Assembly (NCBI GenBank): GCA_019634715.1
Contig: JAHCAU010000001.1
Span: 186,001 to 250,000, forward strand
DNA: 64,000 bases
DNA from: Lysobacter sp.
Lineage (GTDB): Bacteria > Pseudomonadota > Gammaproteobacteria > Xanthomonadales > Xanthomonadaceae
Direction of reading: 5' to 3'
Shown: positions 8,088 to 16,731 of the stretch, one piece after another
Layout of the letters: each line of letters begins with the position of its first letter
Position numbering within the stretch: position 1 is the first letter of the stretch
Notes under the pieces: generated by a model
The model's input: the letters and a program-made list of their open reading frames with translations, nothing else
Database searches by the model: none
Told to the model about the DNA's origin: nothing
Made by a program: the position numbers and the translations under genes

Positions 8088-9668
8088 ATGCGCAAGATCG
8101 TATGGTTGTGGGGGATGTTGTCCGCGTTGTTCGCATGCGGTTTCGCTGCACCGGCGCTGGCCGGTGCGTCGCTGAGCTATCGCACACTGCCCGGCTGGGA
8201 CGGCACGCCGCTCGGCGCAGTCGTCATGACGCCCACCGGCCAGGGCAACGGGCCGTTCCCGCTGATCGTGATGCCCGCGAGCTGGGCGCTGCCGAGCCTG
8301 GAGTACGTCGGGCGCGGCACCGTGCTGGCGAACCAGGGCTATGTCGTCGTCAGTTACACCTCGCGCGGCTTCTGGGAATCCGGTGGCCGGATCGACGTGG
8401 CCGGGCCTTCGACGGTGGAGGACGTCAGCGCGGTGATCGACTGGGCGCTGGCCAACACGCCCGCGCGCGCCGACGCCATCGGCGTCTCCGGCATTTCCTA
8501 CGGCGCCGGCACCAGCCTGCTGGCGGCGGCGCGCGACCCGCGCATCAAGGCGGTCGCCGCACTGAGCGGCTGGGCCGATCTCGAAGCCTCGCTGTACCCG
8601 TATCGCACGCCGAACAAGCAGGCGATGGCGCTGTTGATCGCCAGCGGCTACTTCACCGGTCGCCCCGGGCCGGAACTGGCGCGCGCCGCCGAATACGCCC
8701 TATGGGGCGACTACGAAGGCGCGGTGCGGGTGACCCTGCCCATCGTCGGCAATCGCGGCGTGCAGAACGAGATCGCCGCGCTCAACCGCAACGGCACCGC
8801 CGTGCTGCTCGCCAACGCCTGGAACGACGGGATCTTCGCGCCGAACCAGCTGGTGCGCCTGTTCGAGGGCCTGACCGGGCCGAAGCGGCTGATGTTCGCA
8901 CCGGGCGACCACGCCACGATCGAACTGCCCGGCGCGCTCGGCCTGCCCAACGAGGTCTACGACCAGGCCGGCCGCTGGTTCGATTTCCATCTCAAGCGCA
9001 TCGACAACGGCGTCGGCCGCGAACCGACGGTGCGGCTGCGTTCGCAGGCTCAGGGCTTGCGCACGTTCCCGAGCTGGTCCGCCGTGCAGGCGACGCCGAC
9101 GGTGTACGGCCTGACGCGTCCGACTGGGCTGCTCGCGCCCACCGGCGACCTGAGCAGCGGCACCAGCACCGGCTGGAGCCACGGCATCGCCAGCGGCGTG
9201 CCGACGATCGCCGATTCGGGCACGGTCCTGCTGAGCGGGCTGATGCAGGGCCTGGGCCTGCAGACCACCGCGTCCATCCCGCTGATCGCACGCGGTGCCG
9301 CCGCCGTCTGGCAAGGGCCGTGGCTGAGCGCGCCGCGCAACCTCAGCGGCAAGCCGTCGCTGCGGATCACGCTGTCGCCCAGCCGCAGCGAGGTCAGCGT
9401 GTTCGCGTACCTGTACAGCGTGGACGGCCTGGGCATCGGCCAGCTGATCACGCACAAGGCGTACACGCTGCGCGACGGGATGCCCTACGCCGCGCGCACG
9501 ATCGACATCGAGATGGAAGCGACGAGCTGGGACATCCCGGCCGGCCGCCGCCTCGCGCTGGTGATCGACACCACCGATCCGCGCTACAGCGACGCCTCCG
9601 GGCTGGGCAGCGTGCAGTTCAGCTCACCCGGTTCTGCACCGTCGCAACTGCGGCTGCCGCTGCGCTGA
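8088..9668 (+). CDS. Exported CocE/NonD-type alpha/beta hydrolase (S15-like)
   Basis: A 526-residue protein with a signal peptide (about residues 1-25, ending APALAG). It has an alpha/beta-hydrolase domain of the Xaa-Pro dipeptidyl-peptidase/CocE type with nucleophile Ser137 in GISYGAG. Its acid and His should be the Asp of NAWNDGIFAPNQ and the His of APGDHATIEL. The last 170 residues form a jelly-roll ending RLALVIDTTDPRY, as in the S15 C-terminal domain. It probably cleaves peptides or esters in the periplasm or outside the cell; the substrate cannot be predicted. The start at 8088 follows an AAGGAAAGAG ribosome-binding site. Confidence 0.88.
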   Translation: MRKIVWLWGMLSALFACGFAAPALAGASLSYRTLPGWDGTPLGAVVMTPTGQGNGPFPLIVMPASWALPSLEYVGRGTVLANQGYVVVSYTSRGFWESGGRIDVAGPSTVEDVSAVIDWALANTPARADAIGVSGISYGAGTSLLAAARDPRIKAVAALSGWADLEASLYPYRTPNKQAMALLIASGYFTGRPGPELARAAEYALWGDYEGAVRVTLPIVGNRGVQNEIAALNRNGTAVLLANAWNDGIFAPNQLVRLFEGLTGPKRLMFAPGDHATIELPGALGLPNEVYDQAGRWFDFHLKRIDNGVGREPTVRLRSQAQGLRTFPSWSAVQATPTVYGLTRPTGLLAPTGDLSSGTSTGWSHGIASGVPTIADSGTVLLSGLMQGLGLQTTASIPLIARGAAAVWQGPWLSAPRNLSGKPSLRITLSPSRSEVSVFAYLYSVDGLGIGQLITHKAYTLRDGMPYAARTIDIEMEATSWDIPAGRRLALVIDTTDPRYSDASGLGSVQFSSPGSAPSQLRLPLR

Positions 9669-9679
9669 CGCAGCGGACG

Positions 9680-10309
9680 TCAGATCGCTTCGGACTCCAC
9701 CACATGCCTGCCCGGCGCCGCCTCGATGGCGGCGTCGAGCAGGCGGCGCGCGATGGCCTCGGCCTCGACCACGCGCCATCGCGCCGGGATCACCGCGGCG
9801 CAGGCGCGCGCGATGCGCACCACCGCGTGCTCCATCGCGCGGCGCTGCGCGCGCTCGCCGCCGATCATCGACGGCCGCACGATGGTGTACGACGGATAGC
9901 CCAGCGCGTCGACGCCGTCTTCCGCTTCGCCCTTGCAGCGCAGGTAGAAGCCGAACGAGGACCGGTTGGCCCCGGCCGCGGTATTGAGCGCGAAGCTGCG
10001 CGCGCCGGCGGCGCGCGCGTGGCGTGCGGCTTCGACGACGTAGTCCACGTCCACGCGCCGGAACGCCTCGCGCGAGCCGGCATCGCGGATCGTGGTGCCG
10101 AGGGCGCAGGCCACCGCATCCACCCGCCACCAGGCGGCGTCGGCCGGCAGGGCCTCGAAGTCGACGACGGGTGCGTCGAGCCTGGGATGGACGGGCAGCG
10201 TGCGCCGCACCGGCGCGACCACGCGCGCGACGCGATCGTCGTCGAGCGCGAGGCGCAGCAGATGGCCACCGACCAGACCGGTGGAGCCGAGGATGAGCAG
10301 GGAGGTCAT
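9680..10309 (-). CDS. NAD(P)-binding Rossmann oxidoreductase, atypical SDR
   Basis: A 209-residue cytoplasmic protein. It starts with the dinucleotide-binding motif in LLILGSTGLVGGHLL (GxxGxxG), followed by an Arg-rich end to strand 2 (VVAPVRR) that favours NADP. The rest matches small NAD(P)H-binding/nucleoside-sugar-epimerase-like proteins, including ALGTTIRDAGSREAFRRVDVDYV and a PSYTIVRPSMIGGER segment. No catalytic YxxxK is evident, so reaction and substrate are unknown. It converges on the hydrolase gene with an 11-bp gap. Confidence 0.82.
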   Translation of the reverse strand: MTSLLILGSTGLVGGHLLRLALDDDRVARVVAPVRRTLPVHPRLDAPVVDFEALPADAAWWRVDAVACALGTTIRDAGSREAFRRVDVDYVVEAARHARAAGARSFALNTAAGANRSSFGFYLRCKGEAEDGVDALGYPSYTIVRPSMIGGERAQRRAMEHAVVRIARACAAVIPARWRVVEAEAIARRLLDAAIEAAPGRHVVESEAI

Positions 10310-10751
10310 GCCGACAGGCTACCCGGTCCACCACGGCAGCACGAGCACGGGGCAACCGCAAACGAGACTGCTGTCGCAGAGTCTCGCCCAGGCGCCACCG
10401 GCGCGCATGCCTGCCGCTTCTGGCCTGCATCGCGGCGAGGTGCTGCAATGCAGCAGCCATCGCGTATACGGTCCGCAGCCTCGGCCCGCACGGCCGCACG
10501 CGGCACCCGCGCCAAACAGTTGAACGCGCTGATCTCCATGACTTTTTCGACGTCTTCCGGGACAAGCCCGGCACGGACCGCACCACCGCGCCCGTGAACG
10601 CGTGCCGCGATATTCGCGACGCAGTTCCGCCCGGTTTGCAAATCACCAACTTTCGCGTCAAACACGTCCCACCCCCCGGCGCTTCGCCACACGCATGTGG
10701 CACCCGAAGCGATCGCCCCCGAGGCGATCCGACCACACGAATGGAGACGAC
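10310..10751. other. Intergenic region before the carboxypeptidase gene
   Basis: No supported gene is seen. The open frames here have no ribosome-binding sites or recognisable domains. The only clear structure is a dyad, GAGACT (10364-10369) and AGTCTC (10380-10385). The stretch is long enough to hold the promoters of both divergent genes and a leader for the peptidase mRNA. Confidence 0.4.
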
Positions 10752-13085
10752 ATGAAGTCCCGCCTTTTCTTCACCGCCGCATTGCCGGCGGCATTATTGC
10801 TGTGCAACACGCAAGCAACCGGAGCATCGCCGGCGTCCGACGCCCGACACGCGCACGACGGCGGCGCGGACGAGGCCTACATCGTCATCCGCTACCGCGA
10901 CGACGCGGAACTGCAGCGGATCGCCGGCCGCTTCCAGCATCTCGTCGTGGACAAGCGCACCCGGACCGCGAAGGTGGAAGCGGACGCCGACCAGATGGAC
11001 GAACTGCGCAGGATGGGCGTGCGCTTCGACATCGACCGCAACGGCACGATGCAGTTGCGCAGCTTCAACCAGCACATGCGCGCCGGCCGCTTCGGCGCGC
11101 GCGCGATCAGCGGCTACGCCTGCTATCGCACCGTGGAGGAAACCCACACCTCGATGGCGCAGCTGGCCAGCAGCAGGCCCTCGCTCGCCACGGTGACCAA
11201 CATCGGCCCGACCTGGCTGAAGTGGCAGAACCAGGGCGGTTACGACATGCGCGTGCTGCGCATCACCAATTCGGCCACGAACGGCATCCGCCCGAACAAG
11301 CCGGCCATGGTCCTGCTGTCGTCGATCCACGCGCGCGAGTACACGCCCGCCGAGCTCAACATGCGTTTCGGCGAATGGCTGGTCGACGGTTACGGCACCG
11401 ATCCCGAAGCGACCTGGCTGCTCGACAACTACGTCTTCTACCTCATCCCGCAGGGCAATCCCGACGGACGCAAGAAGGCCGAAACCGGGCTGTCCTGGCG
11501 CAAGAACGTCAACAACAGCAACGGCGGATCGTGCAGCGCCAGCCGCGTCGGCGTGGACCTCAACCGCAACTTCCCGTTCCGCTGGAACACCGTCAGCGGC
11601 GGATCGAGCGGCAACCCCTGCGACGACACCTATCGCGGCCCCACCGCGGGTTCGGAACAGGAATCGAAGAACATCATCGGCCTGGTCGCGGGCACGCCCG
11701 GGGCGACCGGTACCTACAGCGGCGGCATCTTTCCCGACCGCCGCGCCGACAGCCTGACCAGCGCCGCGCCCGAGGACACCCAGGGCCTGTACATCGACAT
11801 CCATTCCTCGGGCCAGCTGGTGCTGTGGCCCTGGGGCATGACCTCCAGCCTCGCCCCCAACGGCACGGCGCTGCAGACCTTCGGCCGGCGCATGGCCTTC
11901 TTCAACAGCCACAAGCCCGAACAGTCGGTCGGGCTGTACGCGACCGACGGCGCCACCGACGACACGATGTACGGGCTGCTCGGCGTGCCCAGCTATACCT
12001 TCGAACTGGGCACGCAGTTCTTCGAAAGCTGCACCTCGTTCACCAACACCGTGCTGCCTCGCAACCTGGCCGCGCTGAAATACGCCGCGCGCAGCCTGAC
12101 GGCGCCGTACCGCTTCCCGTCCGGCCCGAACACGGTCAGCGTGTCGAGCTCCAGCGCCTCGGTCGCCGCCGGCACGCCGGTGACGATCACCGCGGTGCTC
12201 GACGACAGCCAGTTCAACCAGAGCAACGGCACCGAAGCCACGCAGGCCATCGCCTCGGCGCGGGTCTACATCGACACCCCGCCATGGGAGACCGGCGCGG
12301 GCAGCGGCATCGCCATGAGCGCGAGCGACGGCAGCTTCAACAGCACGCGCGAGACCGTCACCGCCAGCGTGTCGACCACCGGCCTGGCCGTCGGCCGGCA
12401 CATCTTCTACGTGCAGGGCATCGACGCCTCCGGCAAGCCGGGGACGCCGAACGCGGTCCTGGTGAACATCACCAGCGGCAGCGGCGGCAACGTCGCGCCG
12501 GTGGCGAACTTCACGGTCAGCACTTCCAGCCTGACCGCAACGTTCACCGACACCTCGACCGACAGCGACGGCAGCATCGCCTCGCGCAGCTGGACCTTCG
12601 GCGACGGCACCAGTTCGACGCTGGCCAACCCCACCAAGACGTATGCGAGCAGCGGCACTTACAACGTCACGCTGACGGTCACGGACAACGGCGGGCTGAG
12701 CCACTCGAAGACGCAGTCGGTCACCGTGACCAGCAGCGGCGGCGCGCAGACCTACAGCAACGGTACCGACTACACGATCAGCGACAACGCCACGATCAAC
12801 AGCCCGATCGCCGTCTCCGGCCGCACCGGCAACGGCTCGGCCACCACGCCGGTCGCGGTCAACATCGTGCATACCTACATCGGCGACCTGAAGGTCGACC
12901 TGGTCGCACCCGATGGCTCGGTGTACGTACTGCACAACCGCAGCGGCGGTTCGGCCGACAACATCAACCAGACCTATACGGTGAACCTGTCGAGCGAAGC
13001 ATTGAACGGCACCTGGAACCTGCGCGTGAACGACAACGCCAGCGCCGACACCGGCTACATCGACAGCTGGAGCATCACGTTCTGA
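10752..13085 (+). CDS. Secreted M14 zinc carboxypeptidase with PKD and P domains
   Basis: A 777-residue exoenzyme. After a signal peptide (about 1-25) there is a propeptide-like segment to about 118. The M14 domain follows, with zinc ligands His193 and Glu196 (SSIHAREYTPAE) and His351 (DIHSSGQ), and catalytic Glu418 (TFELGTQ). A region of beta structure comes next, then a PKD domain (about 578-655, SWTFGDGTSST) and a P/Homo-B domain (about 666-777) ending IDSWSITF. P domains of this type are typical of exoproteases in Lysobacter and Xanthomonas. It should trim C-terminal residues from extracellular peptides. ATG 10752 has a GGAGACGA ribosome-binding site. Confidence 0.92.
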   Translation: MKSRLFFTAALPAALLLCNTQATGASPASDARHAHDGGADEAYIVIRYRDDAELQRIAGRFQHLVVDKRTRTAKVEADADQMDELRRMGVRFDIDRNGTMQLRSFNQHMRAGRFGARAISGYACYRTVEETHTSMAQLASSRPSLATVTNIGPTWLKWQNQGGYDMRVLRITNSATNGIRPNKPAMVLLSSIHAREYTPAELNMRFGEWLVDGYGTDPEATWLLDNYVFYLIPQGNPDGRKKAETGLSWRKNVNNSNGGSCSASRVGVDLNRNFPFRWNTVSGGSSGNPCDDTYRGPTAGSEQESKNIIGLVAGTPGATGTYSGGIFPDRRADSLTSAAPEDTQGLYIDIHSSGQLVLWPWGMTSSLAPNGTALQTFGRRMAFFNSHKPEQSVGLYATDGATDDTMYGLLGVPSYTFELGTQFFESCTSFTNTVLPRNLAALKYAARSLTAPYRFPSGPNTVSVSSSSASVAAGTPVTITAVLDDSQFNQSNGTEATQAIASARVYIDTPPWETGAGSGIAMSASDGSFNSTRETVTASVSTTGLAVGRHIFYVQGIDASGKPGTPNAVLVNITSGSGGNVAPVANFTVSTSSLTATFTDTSTDSDGSIASRSWTFGDGTSSTLANPTKTYASSGTYNVTLTVTDNGGLSHSKTQSVTVTSSGGAQTYSNGTDYTISDNATINSPIAVSGRTGNGSATTPVAVNIVHTYIGDLKVDLVAPDGSVYVLHNRSGGSADNINQTYTVNLSSEALNGTWNLRVNDNASADTGYIDSWSITF

Positions 13086-13112
13086 CCGCGAACGCAGGGT
13101 TCGCACGAACGA

Positions 13113-13141
13113 AGGCCCGGGCATGTCCCGGGCCTTTTTTC
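13113..13141 (+). terminator. Rho-independent terminator after the carboxypeptidase gene
   Basis: AAGGCCCGGG (13113-13122) and CCCGGGCCTT (13128-13137) form a 10-bp stem around CATGT, followed by T residues. Confidence 0.92.
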
Positions 13142-13491
13142 TTGTCGCACGACCATGGCGCATGCGCTGCGACTGCGCGCATGCGCATCGCGAACGCAGT
13201 GTTCCCCGCAGCCTTCCGCTTCCGGCAACACCGGTCGCAGCCGGTGCGAAGCGGAACCGGAGAATGGATCGCACGCAAGGAACACACCCATTCGCGACCG
13301 CCGGGATGCGTGCCCGCGGAACCCTCGCGAATCGCCGGGAATGCAGCAGGACGCCGCATTCCGCAAGGACGCACCCGAAGCGGGCGCCGTCGCCACGGAA
13401 GGCGACGGCGCGGCGGAGGACGGCGCCACACGCAGCGGCGGTCGCCGAAAAGCCGCACACCCCGAGTAGGCACATTCCCAAGGAGCACCAC
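13142..13491. other. Intergenic region before the DUF2589 operon
   Basis: About 350 bp without a convincing gene. A 104-codon frame at 13155-13469 has no ribosome-binding site and a composition like out-of-frame GC-rich DNA. The operon promoter should lie here, but I see no clear -10/-35 pair. Confidence 0.35.
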
Positions 13492-14079
13492 ATGCCCAAT
13501 CTCGTTCAGGAACTCAACAGCCTCGACTTCAGCGTCTACATCGGTGGCCCGCTGCAGGCGGCCGTGCAGGCCCAGCACGCAGCCTCGATGTCGCAGGTCT
13601 CCTTCATCAAGGAAGTCGGCTTCGAGAAGGACAACAACGGCAACATCACCAACCTGCGCTACGTCGACTTCACCTACAAGAAGAAGGCGCCCAACCCGGA
13701 CTTCGATCCGGAACAGCCGGCCGGCCCGACCAACGAGCCGTTCGTGGACGCCGAGGTCAACATCTCGGTGCCCTTCCTGACCATGCTGACGATCCCTGCG
13801 CTGCGGATCGAGACGCTGACGATCGACTTCAACGCCAAGCTGACCTCCACCGAGACCTCCAACGTCTCCAGCGAGTTCGCGGCCAGCGCCGAGCTCGGCA
13901 TCAACTACAAGGTCGTCAACTTCAAGGCGTCCGCGTCGTACAAGCGCACCGCCAGCAGCGGCACCAGCGTCGAGAAGACCTACAACCTCGGCGTGCGCGT
14001 GCATGCGGTGAACGATGAGATCCCGGCAGGCCTGGATCGCATCCTGACCATGCTCGAGGACAGCATCGTCAGCGCCTGA
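13492..14079 (+). CDS. DUF2589 family protein, function unknown
   Basis: A 195-residue cytoplasmic protein without signal peptide or membrane helix. The N-terminal part (MPNLVQELNSLDFSVYIGGPLQAAVQAQHAAS), the charged middle, the long amphipathic beta section (FNAKLTSTETSNVSSEFAASAEL) and the end (LDRILTMLEDSI) fit DUF2589. The family has no established function as far as I know. The ATG at 13492 follows a strong AAGGAG site. It is the first gene of a three-gene operon with the genes at 14145 and 14854. The hairpin after its stop suggests it is made in excess of the other two products. Confidence 0.82.
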   Translation: MPNLVQELNSLDFSVYIGGPLQAAVQAQHAASMSQVSFIKEVGFEKDNNGNITNLRYVDFTYKKKAPNPDFDPEQPAGPTNEPFVDAEVNISVPFLTMLTIPALRIETLTIDFNAKLTSTETSNVSSEFAASAELGINYKVVNFKASASYKRTASSGTSVEKTYNLGVRVHAVNDEIPAGLDRILTMLEDSIVSA

Positions 14080-14087
14080 CGCACCAC

Positions 14088-14110
14088 GGGGCCGGCCGTC
14101 GGCCGGCCCC
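14088..14110 (+). terminator. Hairpin inside the DUF2589 operon, possible partial terminator
   Basis: GGGGCCGGCC (14088-14097) pairs with GGCCGGCCCC (14101-14110) around a 3-nt loop. It is followed by TCTCC rather than a T run, so it may act as an attenuator or mRNA-stabilising end between the first and second genes. Confidence 0.5.
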
Positions 14111-14144
14111 TCTCCATCGATCCATCCGCTCCAAGGACACCGAC

Positions 14145-14849
14145 ATGCCCACACTCAACGAATACCTCGGCGGCCTCATCGCCAGCGTCACCAATGCGCG
14201 CGTGATGGCCGACGCGCAGACCGTGGCCGTCGCCGAGCAGTACGCGCGCCACGATCTGCTGAAGCATTTCGCCGTGCCGCGCATGCGCATCGGCGACATC
14301 GAGCTGACCATCCCCATCGCCATCGAAGGCCTGGTCGATCGCGTCGAATACCAGCTCAAGCCGGTCGGCAACGATCGTTTCCGGGCCGAAGCCTATCGCG
14401 AGATCTGCGCCAGCATCGGCGTCGCCGAGCTGCCGCTGCTCGCCTCGAACGACCTCGTCGCCGCGCTGTCGGACGAAACGCGGTCGCTCGTCGAACTGAT
14501 GCGCATCGATCCCTCCGACAAGAGTTTCCTCGCCTTCGCCGAAAAGGCCACGGACCGTTTCGCGGCGATCGCCGAGCGCCACGACCTCTACAAGGTGCTG
14601 CCTTCGATGGCGTTCCGTCCCGACCTCACGCGGGAACGCCTGTACAAGCGCTGCCAGACCCTGATCGACGGCGTCGAGCAGAAGGCCGTGCTCGACCAGC
14701 TGCAGGTGGTCGCCGAATCGCATCGCCTGCGCGAACAGCGGCCCGAGGACATCCTGCGCATCCGCCTGAAGATCGGCGAGGACGGGATGGAGTGGCAGAC
14801 GATCGAGAAGAGCGACGGCACCCTCGAACGCCGCCTGCTGCCGGAGTGA
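14145..14849 (+). CDS. Unknown protein, second gene of the DUF2589 operon
   Basis: A 234-residue soluble protein. Residues 1-65 (helical, then VPRMRIGDIELTIPIAIEGL) look like the N-terminal region of DUF2589-type proteins: a helix followed by a beta strand of alternating hydrophobics. Residues 70-220 appear mostly helical. The C-terminus is beta again (ILRIRLKIGEDGMEWQTIEKSDGTLERRLL). A CCAAGGACA site precedes the ATG. It lies 65 bp after the DUF2589 gene and 4 bp before the third gene. No enzyme motif is seen, which suggests a structural or binding role. Confidence 0.75.
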   Translation: MPTLNEYLGGLIASVTNARVMADAQTVAVAEQYARHDLLKHFAVPRMRIGDIELTIPIAIEGLVDRVEYQLKPVGNDRFRAEAYREICASIGVAELPLLASNDLVAALSDETRSLVELMRIDPSDKSFLAFAEKATDRFAAIAERHDLYKVLPSMAFRPDLTRERLYKRCQTLIDGVEQKAVLDQLQVVAESHRLREQRPEDILRIRLKIGEDGMEWQTIEKSDGTLERRLLPE

Positions 14850-14853
14850 CGCC

Positions 14854-15417
14854 ATGTTCAGATCGACGTTGCAACTGACCCGGCAGCTGTCCGATGCGCT
14901 GCTGCAGTTCCCGGCGCTGGTCCGCCTCTTCGAATGCAAGTCCACGCAGGCGCTGCCGCAGCTGCTCGCATGGATCGACGCGACCGAAGGTACCCTGTCG
15001 GGCCATCGGCTGGTCGCCGCGGCGGATGTCGCCGGCTACAAGTCGCGCGTGCTCGCGCCGATGTTCGACGACGACCGGCGCGGCACCCTGCGCCGTCGCC
15101 AGCTCGCGGCGGCCGCCGCGCTGCTGCACGACCTGCAGCAGAGCGTGCAGTCGGCGCTGCAGCCGCATGCGTCGAAGGTGGAACAGGCGCGCGGCATCGC
15201 CCGGCACCTGCTGCAGATCGTCGCGCAGAGCGGCGCCGTGCCCTGGGACCCGGCCGTGAGCTACGAGGACATGGTCGAGCGCATCTGGCGGTTCTGCACC
15301 GGGCACGACCAGCTCAAGCCCGTGGCCGCGCAACTGAAGACGCTGTTGCCTGCCAGCGACATCCGGCTGCTGCTCGGCGAGGAGATCGATCCGATGGATT
15401 TCGTGCAGGCCGCTTGA
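14854..15417 (+). CDS. Unknown helical protein, third gene of the DUF2589 operon
   Basis: A 187-residue protein predicted to be almost entirely helical and rich in Leu, Ala and Gln. It has no signal peptide and no known motif. The end reads LLPASDIRLLLGEEIDPMDFVQAA. It starts 4 bp after the second gene, so it is almost certainly co-transcribed and probably works with it. The operon ends here, just before a large hairpin repeat. Confidence 0.72.
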   Translation: MFRSTLQLTRQLSDALLQFPALVRLFECKSTQALPQLLAWIDATEGTLSGHRLVAAADVAGYKSRVLAPMFDDDRRGTLRRRQLAAAAALLHDLQQSVQSALQPHASKVEQARGIARHLLQIVAQSGAVPWDPAVSYEDMVERIWRFCTGHDQLKPVAAQLKTLLPASDIRLLLGEEIDPMDFVQAA

Positions 15418-15485
15418 TCCAGCGGCGACGGGCGACGGGCGACATCGGTCATCGGTCATCGGAATGCCATCGCGCAGGGAGCGTT

Positions 15486-15640
15486 CGCCCCCTTTGCAAA
15501 AGGGGGCCGACGCGCAAGGCGCGGCGGGGGGATTTGCCGAACGCAAGCGCTGACCCGTGTGCGCGTTGCCGAAAATGAAGAACCGCAAATCCCCCGCGGC
15601 CGCTGCGCGCCCGCCGCCCCCTTTTTGCAAAGGGGGCCGA
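15486..15640. repeat. REP-like inverted repeat between convergent genes
   Basis: The outer arms each contain a palindrome of the type CCCCCTTTGCAAAAGGGGG (15486-15510 and 15616-15638). Inside, GGGGGGATTTGC (near 15526-15537) pairs with GCAAATCCCCC (15584-15594). The whole unit can fold into one long cruciform. It fills the gap between the DUF2589 operon and the GNAT gene, which converge. Confidence 0.8.
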
Positions 15641-15651
15641 TGCACCTTGCA

Positions 15652-16335
15652 TCACGCCTCGCGCTGCAGCGCCCAGAAGCCGATGTCGCGCCGCAGGCGA
15701 TAGCCGATGCGTTCGTACAGCGCCAACGCACGCGCGTTGGCGTGGCTGACGTGCAGGTAGGGCGCGCGCCCCTGCGCGAGGATGTCGTTGGTGAGCAGCG
15801 CGGTGAGCCGCTGCGCATGGCCGCGCCCCAGATGATCGGGATGCGTGCAGATCGCGCTGACTTCCTGGAAGTCGTCGGTCGCGAGGCGTTCGCCGGCCAT
15901 CGCGGCCAGCGCACCGTCTGCATGGATCGCGAAGTAGCGTCCCAGCGCCATCGTGCGTGGCCTGAAGTAGTGCGGATACACCAGCGCGGTCAGGGCCAGC
16001 ACGTCGTCGCGGTCGTCGTCGTCGAGTTGGCGCACGGCGCCACCGTCGGGCACGTCGACCGGTGCCTCGCGGATCATCTGCGCCAGCGGCGCGAAGGCAT
16101 CGAGCCGCCAGCCCGGTGGCACGCGCGCCGGCGCGACGCCGAGCAGGTAGACGCTGTCGCCCGGCGGCACGAGGGCATCGAGGGCGGCGGTCGCATCGAC
16201 CTCGGCATGCGCGAGGCCGAGGAACGGGGCCACGTCGGCCGGATAGCGCGCCACGTCGCCATGGCGCAGGGCCAGGTCCGCATGGCGCGAGGCCAGCGCG
16301 GTCCAGAACGGGTTGTCGAGCGGATAGGCAGACAT
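15652..16335 (-). CDS. GNAT-family N-acetyltransferase
   Basis: A 227-residue protein whose second half is a GNAT fold: the acetyl-CoA site is ICTHPDHLGRGHAQRLT (Q/RxxGxG/A type), and the end carries LHVSHANARALALYERIGYRLRRDIGFW, the motif of FR47-like acetyltransferases. The first 100 residues are a less conserved domain (ALDALVPPGDSVYLLGV) seen in double-domain FR47 proteins. The substrate is unknown; an amino group of a small molecule is most likely. Confidence 0.85.
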   Translation of the reverse strand: MSAYPLDNPFWTALASRHADLALRHGDVARYPADVAPFLGLAHAEVDATAALDALVPPGDSVYLLGVAPARVPPGWRLDAFAPLAQMIREAPVDVPDGGAVRQLDDDDRDDVLALTALVYPHYFRPRTMALGRYFAIHADGALAAMAGERLATDDFQEVSAICTHPDHLGRGHAQRLTALLTNDILAQGRAPYLHVSHANARALALYERIGYRLRRDIGFWALQREA

Positions 16336-16363
16336 GCCCGCAGGATATCGCCGTGCGGAAGGA

Positions 16364-16516
16364 TCAGGGATTTGTGCCGGATCCCGACGACAAGGGCCAG
16401 GCCACGCCGCCTTCGGTCATCGCCCAGACCACGGCGGCGGCGAGCGCCGCGCCCAGCACGATACGTGCGATCTGTTCGAGCTTCGCGGCTCGATTCGAGG
16501 AACGGGTACTGCTCAT
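16364..16516 (-). CDS. Small single-helix membrane protein, 50 residues
   Basis: The peptide starts MSSTRSSNRAAKLEQIAR, continues with a hydrophobic helix (IVLGAALAAAVVWAM, residues 19-33) and ends with a short polar tail. A strong ribosome-binding site (GGGGAGG, 5 nt before ATG) supports translation. Basic residues before the helix predict a cytoplasmic N-terminus. It lies 28 bp upstream of the GNAT gene on the same strand and may be in its operon. No family is recognised. Confidence 0.65.
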   Translation of the reverse strand: MSSTRSSNRAAKLEQIARIVLGAALAAAVVWAMTEGGVAWPLSSGSGTNP

Positions 16517-16731
16517 GCGACCTCCCCAGAGGGAAGCGATGAAACGCCGATTCGTCGCAGTCGAACGCGACGGAATTCACGCTTCCGCACATGCGCCGCA
16601 GTACGCTGCCCCGGCGGGATTCATCGCGTGATGCAAGCCCGTTTTCCATTTGACGTTCGTCGCCCCCTGCCGTTGGTTGGGTGACCAATGCCGCGTGGCG
16701 GCATGCCGGCGCGGGCGCATCATGCCGGGCC

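Noticed and set aside
13155..13469. A 104-codon frame before the DUF2589 operon
   Set aside because: No ribosome-binding site, shadow-like composition and no recognisable sequence.
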